Positions 11,490 through 22,679 of a stretch of DNA of 64,000 bases are shown in pieces (the stretch's first letter is position 1; each line of letters starts with the position of its first letter). The stretch lies in contig JAGUCH010000001.1 in NCBI GenBank assembly GCA_019096065.1, positions 372,001-436,000 of the forward strand, written 5' to 3'. The DNA comes from Paracyclopina nana (Eukaryota; Arthropoda; Copepoda; Cyclopoida; Cyclopettidae). A model generated the notes under the pieces. It was not told the DNA's origin. It saw only the letters and a program-made list of their open reading frames with translations, and searched no databases. The position numbers and the translations under genes are program-made.

Positions 11490-12236
11490 ATGTATACATA
11501 CACCCAGTGGCTCGGTACTTTGAACACGCCGACCGCAGAAGAGGCTAAGAAAAACGAAGAGAAGTTAGCTGCCCTAATTGCAAAAAGCATTGTAAAAAAT
11601 TGTCCCCCTGTAAATTGCACTTGGTCGGAGGTTATAATGGGATCAGGTCAAAGTACAACCAACAGCGCCGACAAAGCGAAGACTCAGGTTGTTGATGAGA
11701 CCAGCCACACTGGTATTAGGCTAGCGGACATCGATATCATGGTTCCGCAAGGCTCCAGCGAGGAGGACAAGTCAGCTGCTGAGGCAACTGGCAGAGATGT
11801 CACGCATTGGATCTTCTATGGAGTGGCCTTTTGCGCTTTGATGGCTTTGCTATGGATTGGACTGCGGTTCAGGAAATGGCGGAAGAAGGCCAGCGCGAGG
11901 AAAAGGGCCAGAGACTCCCTGTTGATCATGCACTCCCAAGCTGCAAATGTGCAGCCACCGGTCTACCCCCAACAAGCCCCTGCCCCATATGGCTGTCCAG
12001 GCTATGCGTCACCCTATGTCACGCCCTTCGCCTCGACAATGTCCATCGCCCCGACCCCTCATCCGATGGTTTATCAACCTTTCCCAGGAGTTGTACAGAG
12101 CTTGCCAAACATGGCTTATGGAGCCTCCCCGCTGGGAAGTTCACCAACGGTTTCGCATCCTGACTCGCCCCCCTTGCAGGAGGAGGAGCAGAGACGGCGA
12201 AATCGTCTCTTTGCCATCTCTTACAACAATATCTAA
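11490..12236 (+). CDS. Retroelement accessory ORF 2: single-pass membrane protein with Pro/Tyr-rich tail
   Basis: 248 aa from the ATG at 11490. An in-frame ATG at 11637 would give 199 aa starting 'MGSGQSTT', which fits the N-myristoylation rule MGxxxS/T, so the true start is open. One strong hydrophobic segment (residues about 107-127 of the long form) is followed directly by a cluster of Arg/Lys, which predicts the C-terminus inside. The tail is rich in Pro, Tyr, Ala and Ser and holds 'PPVY' (residues 156-159), a PPxY motif of the kind that binds NEDD4-type WW domains in budding. One N-glycosylation sequon (NCT) lies upstream of the membrane segment. There is no signal peptide, furin site or fusion peptide, so this is not a recognisable Env. 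It starts 118 bases after the pol stop. GTAAGT donors at 11401 and 11477 and several CAG acceptors lie just before it, so it may be made from a spliced RNA. Confidence 0.7.
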   Translation: MYTYTQWLGTLNTPTAEEAKKNEEKLAALIAKSIVKNCPPVNCTWSEVIMGSGQSTTNSADKAKTQVVDETSHTGIRLADIDIMVPQGSSEEDKSAAEATGRDVTHWIFYGVAFCALMALLWIGLRFRKWRKKASARKRARDSLLIMHSQAANVQPPVYPQQAPAPYGCPGYASPYVTPFASTMSIAPTPHPMVYQPFPGVVQSLPNMAYGASPLGSSPTVSHPDSPPLQEEEQRRRNRLFAISYNNI

Positions 12237-12244
12237 AGTGTTTT

Positions 12245-12258
12245 TCTCTGTGTTGCAG
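12245..12258 (+). promoter_or_regulatory. Splice acceptor in front of ORF 3
   Basis: The T-rich tract TCTCTGTGTTGCAG ends two bases before the ATG at 12261. The matching donor is not determined; candidates are in the leader near 6456 and GTAAGT at 11401 or 11477. Confidence 0.5.
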
Positions 12259-12260
12259 GC

Positions 12261-13034
12261 ATGTCAGAAGCCCGAGGTGACCGTTCCCCCATTGACTGGG
12301 ATCATCCCGATTGGGACCCCAACGCACCTGTAGATGAGCGCCTGATCGCACCAGCGCCACTCGATGTAGCCACCCTCAATGAGCTGGACGATGTAGCCAA
12401 GCTCAAAGCCGAATTGGCGAAGGCAAAGGAGGAAGTCTATGATGCCCAGTACAGGATCACCGAACTGGAGCATAACCTGGCTGAGGCCAACCAGGAGGTC
12501 AGGGACCTCATTTGGACGAAGGATGTGCTGCGTGCGGATTTGAAGCACCAGTACAATGGCTACAGGCGAATGCTGGACAAGATCTTCGACAACATCCACA
12601 AGGCCATGAACTCGCCTGGCAAGAAATGGAAGCGGACTCGGATTGTCCCCATGACACCCCTGAGGGTAGTTGTTGACGCCGATGGGGTCCGCAGAATCTC
12701 CAGACCGTGTTACGAGAACGCGGAATCTGCCAAGCACGATGGGTTCTCGGCCAGGGCCGGTAAGGCATATACCCGTCAAGGCATAATGCTGGAGGCCGAG
12801 CTCATTGGATTCGGTCAACTGGACAAGGCATGCAAATTGGATGATGGTTCCGAAGATGAAGCTTCCGTCACGAGGTCCGAGGTTATCAAGATCCTAGACT
12901 TGAAGCGTGACGAGTTGACCAGAGATGATCGCCAGAAGTACGGCATTTTTGTAGCTGCAATGGTAGCTATTGGTGTTGGCATGTTCATATGGTGCACCAA
13001 TGGAGGGGAGGTTGCTTTGACGACATCGCCTTGA
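12261..13034 (+). CDS. Retroelement accessory ORF 3: coiled-coil, C-terminally anchored membrane protein
   Basis: 257 aa. The ATG follows a textbook 3' splice site (T/C-rich run ending TTGCAG at 12253-12258), pointing to expression from a spliced subgenomic RNA. Residues about 38-98 form a heptad-rich coiled coil (K/E/L/A), followed by a basic stretch and an acidic region. A hydrophobic segment at about 228-246 lies near the C-terminus with about 10 residues after it, so a tail-anchored topology is likely. I recognise no family. It is 24 bases after ORF 2 and ends about 240 bases before the 3' LTR, in the place where env sits in retroviruses. Confidence 0.7.
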   Translation: MSEARGDRSPIDWDHPDWDPNAPVDERLIAPAPLDVATLNELDDVAKLKAELAKAKEEVYDAQYRITELEHNLAEANQEVRDLIWTKDVLRADLKHQYNGYRRMLDKIFDNIHKAMNSPGKKWKRTRIVPMTPLRVVVDADGVRRISRPCYENAESAKHDGFSARAGKAYTRQGIMLEAELIGFGQLDKACKLDDGSEDEASVTRSEVIKILDLKRDELTRDDRQKYGIFVAAMVAIGVGMFIWCTNGGEVALTTSP

Positions 13035-13271
13035 AGAGCAACATAGAGAAATGAAGACACTGGATCGGATGATGGAACTGAATTTTGATACGCTATGCAT
13101 TTTTCCTATTTTTCTATTTCATTAGGTTTTTTATGCTCTCATCGAAATTCTCGCTTGCTAGGTATATCATAAATCCTAGGCCCCAAAATTAGAGTAGTTC
13201 GAGGTCAATTGATAGGCTAATATGTTAGTGATTACAGCTACCCAGGGGTATCCGTACCCACTTGGGGGAGG

Positions 13272-13568
13272 TGTTGTATCATGTTGAAGCATACTTCCCT
13301 ATATTGACTCTCACGTGTATTATAGCTATAGTAGATACTCCCTTGTTACCCCAGCGCGCGCGTGCACTCATTCATTCTTTCTGTATTGCTTAAGCTTGCA
13401 CTGAATTACACTCAGTACACATCTCGTATCAAAGTGGATACGTTCGCCTCGATCTGGTAAATCTCGGCGTAGCAGTGCTCACGGTTTCCTGGTACAAGAT
13501 CAGGGATCCAACCGACGTAGCTCGAGTAGTAGTGCCTTAAGTGTCACCCACGAGGTCGGGACCAACCA
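13272..13568 (+). repeat. 3' long terminal repeat
   Basis: 297 bp, identical to the 5' copy. It is preceded directly by the polypurine-like GGGGGAGG and followed by the CAGGC target duplication. Confidence 0.95.
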
Positions 13569-13573
13569 CAGGC

Positions 13574-14970
13574 AAAATCAATTTTCAAATAAGTTTCTTC
13601 ATTTCAATAATAAAAAGCTAAATTTTAGTAATTAGTAATTCATAATTCATTGATTTAAAAAAATATAATTTAAGGCCTAAAAAATGGACAAGTAGAAAAT
13701 TATTTTTTATTCTTCAAAAAACTTCATTCCAATGAAATATCAAGAAAAATCAATTAGTATGTAATTTTCTTAATTTCAATAATAAAAAGCTAAATGTGTC
13801 ACTTAATTGACTTTAAAAAATAAAATTCAGGGCTTGAAAAATGGGCAAATTGAGAAATTTATCAGATGCAATTTTGAGCTTTTGAATAGCAATCAATTTC
13901 ATTGACAAGTTGACAGATGGTTTTTTCAGGTGGCGCGCGCGCGATAATTTTCCCATAAAATTAAAGTGGTCCCCGCAATACATTTAGAATGTCCCAAAAA
14001 TGGAACAGCCACTTAGCAAAGTCAGCCATTTGAGGGCAATAAACCTGAAACAAGTCTGCTTTCAATTAGATGCAGAAAAAGGAGGTTTTTGTGAATCCAA
14101 TCTGGGATTTTGACAGGGAATCACGAGAAGTTGATCGAAAAATGTGTCCAGCCTTCTCAGATGATTTTGACCTTGTTTTCTAATTATACTGAGCAAATTG
14201 ATAGATTCAGCCGTGGGGCAAATTGTTCAGTAGCAGCATTAATTGGCCAATTTTCAATGACTCACTCTCCCTTAATAAAAGGTCTCTATTATTGAAATTG
14301 GCTATTAAGCCATTACATAATAAACTTAATAACACACAATGTTCATTATTTATAATTGATTTAAAATAATAAAAATTATTGAACAATTGACAAATTGGGA
14401 TTGATTTTGGCGAAAAACAATTCAGTTAAGTCAAAAATAATTTTTTTTTTTTTATTTTACACAATTACAATTTCAATAAATAACCTGAGGCTATGATTTT
14501 TTCTCACATATTTTTATTAATTATTCAAAATTGGGCCCAAAAGTAAAATTTCAATAAAAGTGGGGAACTTTTTTATTCATCTAGGCCTGAATACATCAAG
14601 AAATGAAAAAATAGTTTTGGCGGAAAAACAGCATATCTCACTCTGCCTTAAAATGGCTGGAGACCTCCCAAGTTGAGAATGGTCACCTTGTAACCATTAG
14701 TCAAGTGACGGAAAAACTATTAAGGCTTGTTAAAAAAGAAGCATAAATTTCCATCGCTGAATTCACCGAATCGCACCTGAAACTGGCCACATATGCCTCA
14801 AAAATGTCGACTCGCTTTGGCTCGGGCCAATCCCCGAAGAATCTCGGCCAAATCAATTAATTCTGACATGACGAATTTCATTATTTTCCAATTGGGCCAA
14901 ACATCAAAATCTGATCTCCAAAAAGAAGGAACTAATTGGAATTTTAAGGCCCTAAAAATAGCGGCTCGCT
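13574..14970. other. AT-rich tandem repeat remainder, then no gene
   Basis: 13574-13870 continues the ~175-bp repeat interrupted by the LTR element. The rest is AT-rich intronic or intergenic sequence with an alternating CG tract near 13934-13943. I see no coding region. Confidence 0.5.
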
Positions 14971-14987
14971 TCACCTAAAAAATTTAC

Positions 14988-15564
14988 CTGTTTGGTCGGC
15001 CTGGTCATTAAACAATTTTCGGCTACTTATGAGTGATGGCTTCGCGGGCACTGCCATAATATGCATAGCCAGGGCGACTTGGAGCCCGTGGCTGATAATT
15101 TGGGCGGCTAGGGTCACAAAAACGATCACCCACCCCCAGCCGCCCTCGGGGTAGTAGTGCTGCTTCATCGTGCGCAGCTCCTTCATTTTTTTGTCAAACG
15201 GGTTAAGCTGGAGGAGCAGCTTGCCGCCGCTGCTGCTCTCCTCCCCATTTTTGGAGATGATGCCCAAAATTTGTTGCTCCGCTACCTCCACTTCACTCTG
15301 GGGCTCGGACGCGAGCATGCCCGAGCCGCCCGAGGGGAAGTCCACCTGGAGGCCCTCGGGTATCACGCCCACGCTCAGCCCGCTGTGGTGCTCGTCCTCC
15401 GCGATGCCCGAGTCTTTGTGGCCCGGGTCAAAAACCGATCCGTCACTCGAGTCCTGAGCTGAGAGCTTCAGCTTGTGCAGAATGACCGGAGATGACCGGG
15501 CCTTGACCGGCATGCTCCTCCTTTTATAGCTAGATTTAGCCCGAGGCCCGAGGGAATAGTCCAT
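14988..15564 (-). CDS. Monocarboxylate transporter-like (SLC16/MFS), alternative first coding exon C
   Basis: The exon starts at its own ATG (15564) and ends at a CAG|GTAAAT donor in phase 1 (donor at 14987). It encodes 192 aa: a long Ser/Gly/Glu-rich cytosolic N-terminus and then 'YPEGGWGWVIVF', the signature opening of membrane helix 1 in monocarboxylate transporters (PDGGWGW in most members), with the helix at about 143-171. Such proteins carry lactate, pyruvate or related acids with protons across the plasma membrane through 12 helices; only helix 1 is here. An initiator-like TCAGTT on - at 15620-15615 and CpG-rich upstream DNA suggest a separate promoter. Two related exons lie at 29855 and 36594, with the same donor phase. 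The common downstream exons are not in the window. Confidence 0.8.
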
Positions 15565-15720
15565 GCTGCTTTGCTTAGCTCAAAGCCAGCATTGTGCTCA
15601 CTCTCCGGACTCTGAACTGAGACTGAGCTAGAGTCAGCGCGCGACTTCTCGAGAAGAAGCTTGTGAACGGCGCGACGCGCCGCGAAACGCCGGTCGCAAC
15701 ACACTAGCCCTTTTAAGGCC
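15565..15720 (-). promoter_or_regulatory. Putative promoter of transporter exon C
   Basis: CpG- and GC-rich DNA in an AT-rich setting, with a TCAGTT initiator match (15620-15615 on -) 54 bases before the ATG. Confidence 0.35.
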
Positions 15721-15789
15721 TTTTCCCCCTTTAGAGGATCTCCAGATGACTGCAGTTTATTATAGGACTACAAACTGGAAAATTTGCAA

Positions 15790-17076
15790 CCAATTTGGCA
15801 AGCAAAACTGATTTCTGAATTTCTGAATTTAGTTTTAGTCAATGTTGAAAAGGGCGAATTTGCAACTAATTCGGCAAGAAATGCAATTGAAACAATCAGC
15901 TCTGATTTCCATTTCAGTCTGAATGATCGACACTTTTTTAAAGCTAAAATTAAACTAAGATACGTTATGTATATCTTTAAGTTTCGGCATAATTTAGTAG
16001 AAAATTATAGTACTGTTATGAAACGTCATAACATATGTTACTAATTTTCATAGTGTTCCGTTCAAAGCTGGAAAATCTTTGGAGGGCGTGTGAGGCTTTT
16101 GAAAGTTGGATGGCGATTAGGTATTGGCAATAAGTGAAGGCATGCTCAAAAAAAGAGCGATATCCATGTCGAAAAGTAAGAGTTCATGGCCGCCATTCTT
16201 CTCGCATCAGAGCGTGTAAAGCGACGTCATTTTCGTGTTGTCATGACTTGACATTCCAAGAGCTCAAGTCATCTGCTTCGCAATGATGGATTGCCATTCT
16301 TAGCAGATGACAAGGGCCTTGTTCTCCATTCAAATGTCCTCACTCATAAATAATTAACATATATTCGCTTTAAAAGCGGCATACATGTAGAAAAACGCAA
16401 TTTCGATATGCCATTCAGTGTTTACTTTTGGCCATGGATATCGACTTTTTTTTGTAAAAAGTGCCACTTATTTACAATACAGTATCACACTTTAACTTTT
16501 CCAAGCCTCGCACATCCTTTAAAGATTTTTTATCTTTGAACGGCGTAACTGAAAAAACAAAAATAGTAATAAGCGCACTTACATTAATGTAATGTGCTTT
16601 AACAACCTATTTGAGTATCAAGTAATTTAAGAAAATGTAACGTTAACATTAAGCGATATTTAAAGAAGTGACGCAAGCAAAGAATGACAAAGACATCAGA
16701 TCTGGTTGCGCTTTGTCCATTATAAAATCAATTTTCTTCATATTTGTTTTTTTATATGTTGAGAAAAGAGCTCATTTACCCAGAGAATTTCACAGGGTCA
16801 GCACACTCAAATGTGACCCCGAATATTTCGAATTCTATGAGATGAAACAATGGCCCTTTTGATACTCGATAACACATCTAGGCTGAGTTATGTAGCTCCA
16901 ACACCGAATGGCTGAGGCCCAATTAGGGCTGTGAAATGGGCCCATTGTGCTTTACTCCGCACAAGATTTCATCATTTGAACAAGAAAAAAAAATAATAAG
17001 CACCATCTCAGAATTAATTTTGCAACTTTGCAGCTAAGCTAAGCAAGGTGCTCAAAACTCAAAAAAGGCCTTTTTG

Positions 17077-17111
<35 letters not shown>

Positions 17112-17225
17112 ACTAGTTTTCCATTTGAAAAGGCAAAAAAGGCACCATCTCAAAATTAATTTTGCTTCAAAATAGCTAAGCTAAGCAAGGTGCTAAAACT
17201 CAAAAAACCCAAACAATTAAAATGT
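15790..17225. other. No gene; contains a fold-back element and poly(A)
   Basis: Intronic or intergenic. It holds the palindromic element at 16055-16545 and a 30-odd base A-run near 17078-17108. I see no coding region. Confidence 0.5.
16055..16545. mobile_element. Fold-back / MITE-like element with ~130-bp inverted ends
   Basis: The left end, 'CCGTTCAAAG...AATCTTT...GTGTGAGGCTT', reads as an imperfect reverse complement of the right end, 'AAGCCTCGCACATCC...AAAGATT...CTTTGAACGG'. Similarity extends inward through 'GCGATATCCATG' (left) and 'CATGGATATCGAC' (right). The central part is also partly self-complementary. No ORF. Confidence 0.6.
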
Positions 17226-17293
17226 TTAAAATAATTTAAAAAAAAAAATGATTTTAAATTTAGCAAAAATCTCAATTAAGCCCTTGAAAGTTG

Positions 17294-17530
17294 CTGTGAA
17301 ATTGGAAATCGGCAGAAAATTCCGAATTTTGAAATTGAAAGAAAATTCCGAATTTAAAATTGGCAGAAAATTCATAAATTTGAAATTGGCAGAAAATTCA
17401 TAAATTTGAAATTGGCTCAAAATTCCGAATATTGAAATTGGCAGAAAATTCAGAAATTTGAAATTGGCTGAAAATTCCGAATATTGAAATTGGCAGAAAA
17501 TTCCGAATTTTGAAATTGGCTGAAAATTCA
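17294..17530. repeat. ~30-bp minisatellite (GAAATTGGCAGAAAATTCCGA-like)
   Basis: About eight tandem copies built around GAAATTGGC(A/T)GAAAATTC, with C(C/A)GAAT or CATAAAT variants. Confidence 0.85.
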
Positions 17531-18110
17531 CCTTGCTTAGCTAATTTCCATTTTGCTCAATGTTGGCAGTGAGACCGACCCAGACAGATGAATTTTTTTC
17601 AACCAGGCCATGAAATCGATCCAGTAATGAAGCATTTCGTGTCTGGTTAATGGCGAGGTGTCGAATGCAAATCAAGGGGGCGTGGCGCCCCAAAGAGTGT
17701 GTCACGGTTCCATACAGCTCGACCTGCTTTTTGCTCCAGCATTACAATAATGTGTATCATTTGATGTACACATCTACATTTTTGAGCCAAGGGCTTAAAA
17801 TTAGACACGCGCTCTGGCAAAGCAGCCCCAAATCCCTTCACTCGATGACAGATCGGAAAAAAGGCCGAGCTCCCCTTGGAAAAAACCATCAGTCCACATT
17901 TGGACATGATTCGAAACAAACTGGGAAATAATGCATCGAATTCCCCAAAGTCTCATGAATTTTGACAAAATGACTTGCCAATAATAAATGGCGGGATCGA
18001 GGTGAAATTTCGAAGCGTCATTACGAGTTTTTCCCGTTTTCTCGCCTCCCGCACGAATTCCCCATACTCAACTCACGTTTTTGCATTTAAAAACAGCCGC
18101 CATTGCCCCA
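17531..18110. other. No gene seen
   Basis: Intronic or intergenic sequence; the short open frames here have no recognisable similarity. Confidence 0.4.
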
Positions 18111-18740
18111 GTTTGATAATTATCTATTTTCGCTCGAATCATCCAAGACTTGAGGACATTTATAACGAATTTGGACGCCTATTTTATTTTTATTCGGCTT
18201 CACTCGATTTACCCAAGGCGGAAAAATTACTTTGGACGCCTAATTTTAGTCAAAATTATTTTGAATTTAGGCTCAATTAACCGAGGGCAAAAAAAAAATG
18301 ATTTGGACGTCTATCAGTAAAGAAATGTAAAAGTATTTTAATTGTTTCATAAGAACAATTTTTAAATGCAAAATTCAAGTTTGAAGGCTTTTAAGGAAGC
18401 TCTCTAAAATACCGCTCAAATAACCAAAGGCGCAATAACTGACTTTGGACGTCTATCAGCAAATTACTGCTGTTTTAATTGACTATTTTGGCCCAATCCT
18501 CCAAACTAAAAAACCCAATTTTTTAAAGGCTTTTTTTAAGAACTTAGCTCAAATAACCCAAGGCGGAAAAACTGCCTTTGGACGTCTATCAGCAAATAAC
18601 TATTTTTCAATTAATTATCCTTGATCCAATAAAACAATTCCCGTTACAAAATTTCAATTTAAAGGCTTGTTAGCAAGTTTTCTTGAATTTCGCTCAAATA
18701 ACCAAAGGCGGAAAAACTGCCTTTGGACGTCTAATTGAAA
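18110..18740. repeat. Satellite with a hairpin unit, period about 60-145 bp
   Basis: Six diverged units each contain 'GCTCAAATAACC', then AAGGCGGAAAAACTGCCTT and 'GGACGTCTA'. CCAAAGGC and GCCTTTGG form a perfect 8-bp stem with a 9-base loop in the best copies (about 18700-18725). It is related to the repeat at 28800-29845. Confidence 0.75.
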
Positions 18741-21700
18741 AAACTGCAATGATGCTCGGTTGTTTTTGCAAAATTCTTCAACAAGCCGAGTTGTAAATGC
18801 CGATAAGAATTTCAAGCAAGTTTATGGCGGGCACTTTTCAATGGTGGTGGAGCGAGCCGCCTTTTTTTGGGCCGAGTGCTTTATGACTCTTTTCACGATC
18901 ATTTTCCGCCGCGACCTTTTTCCCCATAGGGAAAACGGGATGAGTTAAAAATAATGGCACTGCAGATTTTGACGGCTACAAATTATTATTACAATCTGCC
19001 AAAGGAGCTGACAAAATCTTGAGCATGAATCTTGTTGTGAAATTACTCCAATAAACAAACTTTTAGTTTTGATGCCAATCTCAAATCTGCTCAAATCGGT
19101 CAGATCATAAACTAAAACATAAATTAGTATAATAATGATTGTTTTGTCGAAAAAGAGATAACTTTATTTTTAAAGGTCATCAGTGCTAAAAAAGTTATGA
19201 TTAATAATTATTTTTTTAAAATAAGAACATTTAAGAAAAAATAAGGATTGTTTAAAAAATAAATATTTTCTTAATAAAAATAAGGATTTTTTAAAATAAA
19301 AGTAAGGGTTTTTTAATAAAAATAAAAAATTTTTAATAAAAATAAATATTTTTTAAATAAAAATTAATTTTTTTAATAAAAATTAATATTTATAAAAAAT
19401 AAAGATTTCATGAAAAAATTACGATTTTTTGTAAGAAAATAGATGTTTTTTTAAAAAAAAAATCATGATGGTTATTTAGAAATTTAAAATTAAAGTGTGA
19501 CTTTAGAAATTAATTTTCTAAGAAAATATTTTTAGGAATTTTATTTCATGATAAAGTTCATTACTTGGTTTTTTATTAATTACTGCAAAATGAATAATTT
19601 GAGAAAGAAGCGAGCCAAAAAAGTCGGGAAAATTGCTCATTAATATTAAAGGAACTTGCTTAATGAGCCAACAATTAATTATTGCATGCGCACTCCATCA
19701 CAATTAAAAGTTTCATTTTTTGCGGGTCATCCTTAGTGAGCATTCTGTTAATTTTACATTTTTGCCATCAGTGCGCAAGGTGAGATTGCATATTGCTTGA
19801 TTTCGCATTCAAACGCTTCATTCACAACTTGCTGAGAGGGGTGTAACCCAAGAGGAGGAAAAAGTAAGTCCAATCTTTCAGCAAGTTGTGTGAAATAAAT
19901 GGGTAGCTCTCACCAGTACAATTTAATCAATGTGCTGAGCTCACATGTGAATTGAAATGCTCTTTTAAAGGAGAGGAACTGCAAAAAGTGTGTGAAAAAA
20001 AAAAGTTTTTTTAAAATAGTGATTTTGGCTTGCAATTAATGCCGTGCAAATTGAGATGATTTGTTGCTTGCAATTACCCAGGATTTTCCACACCCCTCAA
20101 TGTAGACAATTTCAGAAACGAAGCTTTACTGAGCTGCAAAAAAGCTTCAAAGAGCTCAATTGTTGAGAGCAAAAAAATCGCCAAAAAAAGCCATTTTTCA
20201 CCTGACCCAAATCGCCATGTAACGTCTCAAAAAAGTGCAAATAATGAAATTTTAAAAAAAAACATTATTTAAGTTTATTATTGTTTATCAATGATGATTG
20301 AAAAAGTTATGCGTTAAGTGATACGGAATTGAAATGGAAGAGTCTGTCCTAATATGCTTTTTTGTTCGCTTTTCCAGGCATTTGGTTAGTGATGTGTGCC
20401 CAAGCTGAGAAGTGGTGCTTTTTTGCTCCAACTCCAACTAGGGAAGTTGGAAAAAGGGAGCGAAACTCAGTTAGCGTACAAGTAGTAGGAGGCAGGTTAA
20501 GCTCTATAAAAGGAGTGTGCAAATATATCATTTTCAATCTGCATACACTCACTTGATTTGTAGACCTTATCGGATCGAGCCACAAAGAAACATCTGTTAT
20601 ATTCTGCTTGGATAAGCCACACAGCAGCAGCCAAAATTAATTCTGCCTATGTGTGTGTCAACCCAAAGATACCCAGAGATAATTAAAAAACACAGTAATA
20701 ATTCAAAACAAGGCATAAATCAACAAACTGCCTACTACGCCCAAGCAAAATCTATGCATTGGGTCCATTGAAAATTGAAAGCGACAAACCTAGTTTTGGC
20801 ATTTACATAAAAAGACCAAGTTTTGGCTTGGGCATCAAGTTCTGCCAAAATGTCAAAGAAACTTGAACAAAAAGCTCTATAAGACATACTTTTCCATTAC
20901 AACTCTTTATCGCTTTACGTTCAATACACTATTTTTCATTAAAGTACGTCAAAAACTTTAAGCGCTATTTTATTGTTATACAAAAATAGATTAAAACCTA
21001 GCACACGCTACAAAAAGTAACTTAATATTAAACGTCTAGATCCGCAAATAATCATTTTCAAGATTTTTTTTTGAAAAAATATAAAAGCTTTTTGAAGCTT
21101 TGGAGCTGCTTTGTAAAGCCAACTTATGAAATTAGTTCATGAGGTGGAGAATAGGCGGCGCTTTGAGCGCTTTCATGCATGCTACAGCAGCGCCATCTAC
21201 CTGCCTTTCTTGGCATAATATGAGAGGGAAATTGCATGGCAATGAGAGTTCAACTGCAAAACTTCATGAATTTTGAGCGTTTTTCACCAGATGAAGAAGG
21301 AGGAGCTTCAAAAGTGGGCAATAACGTGATACATCATACAATTCTTGACAGATTTTTCTCACTTCTTCACAAATGTGATGAGAATTCTGCCCTGCAGCCC
21401 ATTTCAACTTATTTTTAGATTGACTTTTTGTATCTTACAGTTTGAATATATTTGACTATGGGTAGATGATACAAGTGGGGCTATGATAATCAGGTTGCAT
21501 GCTGAGAAGCCCAAAAATGATTGATGCTCTTTAAAAGAGTTTAACCTCTTGTTGTTATTATGGTAGCTCAGACTATTAGACAGCAATTTATGGTGATCCA
21601 CAGCTCAGTTGACCTTTTGACAGTTTGACATGTGCTGCCAATTCTTTTCTCCCAGAACCATAAATTCAAAAGTGCATCACCCTAAAAGCTAAATTATTCA

Positions 21701-22670
21701 TAAAAAAACATTTTGAAAAAACATAACTTTCAAAATACTTTTGTTTTGAGCCTTTGCCAATTTGTAAATAAAAAAGGCAATTTTTAATAGCTAAATCAGT
21801 TTTTTATAGAATATAAAAAAGTCAAGAAATGTATTTATGCTTCAAAAATTCACGCAGAAAATGGATTTTTGGATTTATTAAAAAAGAAATTATGCTTTTG
21901 TTGATCCACATGGGAAATAATCAATGTTTTGGTTGCTAAAGTGCATTTCTATTATAAATCATTAAAACAAAGTTAGATAATTCAGTTCTAAAAAAAATAA
22001 TCATTTGATGAATTTTCCTCATTTTTAAATAAGGTTTTTTGATGATTTCTCAAAGTATTAGGTGATTCTTTAAATTAATTAAAAATAATTTCTAGATAAT
22101 TTTTCTAATTCTTAAGTCTTGGGTGATTTTTTAAATTCTAATTTTAAAAAAGGAAGTTTATGCTTTTCCAAATGGGAAATAATCAAGTGTAAATCACCAT
22201 GGCCAATTTGAAATAATCAAGCATATCCAATGTTGCCATTTGGGAGTGACCGAAAATGGCAATAAAAAGTACTTTTTAATGGTCTGAGTTATAGAAATGC
22301 ATTGAGAGCCATTATGATGAGCATAAGAAAAGCAAAAACAAATAATTACTTTTTGACATCATTAATCTCTGCCTGGTTGGGAAAAAAAGGGGTCGAAAAT
22401 TAGCTCAGCTTTTTGCCCGCGAATGACAAGTTTTTATGAGGGGCTGCCCTAAAAAAGTCAGCTCGGAACAATGGCGTTATTTTGCATCTTATCACGATCC
22501 ATCAGAAGCCAATTTGGTAGTTGGATGAACAGCTGATCACAATCAAGATAAAAAGAACTTTTTTTTCGGGGGAAAAGAAAAAAAAATCAGTATTTCTCAC
22601 AATTTTTCCAATTTGAAAGATTTGATTAAAATATAATCTTTTTATTATTATTACATAACTTTTCCAGAAT
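18741..22670. other. No supportable gene; low-complexity A/T and one TATA-type motif
   Basis: 19190-19490 is A/T low-complexity sequence built from AATAAAAATAAGGATTTTTT-like runs. A clear 'CTATAAAAGGAG' lies at about 20501-20512 with an initiator-like TCAATC about 30 bases on, but no convincing reading frame follows. A CTCF-like AGCGCCATCTA occurs at 21189-21199. Confidence 0.4.
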
Positions 22671-22679
22671 ATTCAAGAT

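Larger units (their letters stand above)
6083..13568 (+). mobile_element. Complete Ty3/gypsy-type LTR retrotransposon with two extra ORFs
   Basis: The element is bounded by 297-bp direct repeats (6083-6379 and 13272-13568) that start TG, end CA and look identical base for base. It is flanked by the 5-bp duplication CAGGC (6078-6082 and 13569-13573). A primer-binding-site-like TGG starts immediately after the left LTR at 6380, and a purine tract (GGGGGAGG) ends at 13271 just before the right LTR. Internal order is Gag, protease, reverse transcriptase, RNase H, integrase, then two membrane-protein frames. RT before integrase places it with Ty3/gypsy rather than Ty1/copia. Identical LTRs mean a recent insertion. 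Confidence 0.95.

Noticed and set aside
17226-17531. Phe/Asn-rich 101-codon frame on -
   Set aside because: It is a read-through of the 30-bp tandem repeat.
20501-20560. TATA-box promoter
   Set aside because: The core motif is good, but no coding frame, splice site or RNA gene is visible downstream.
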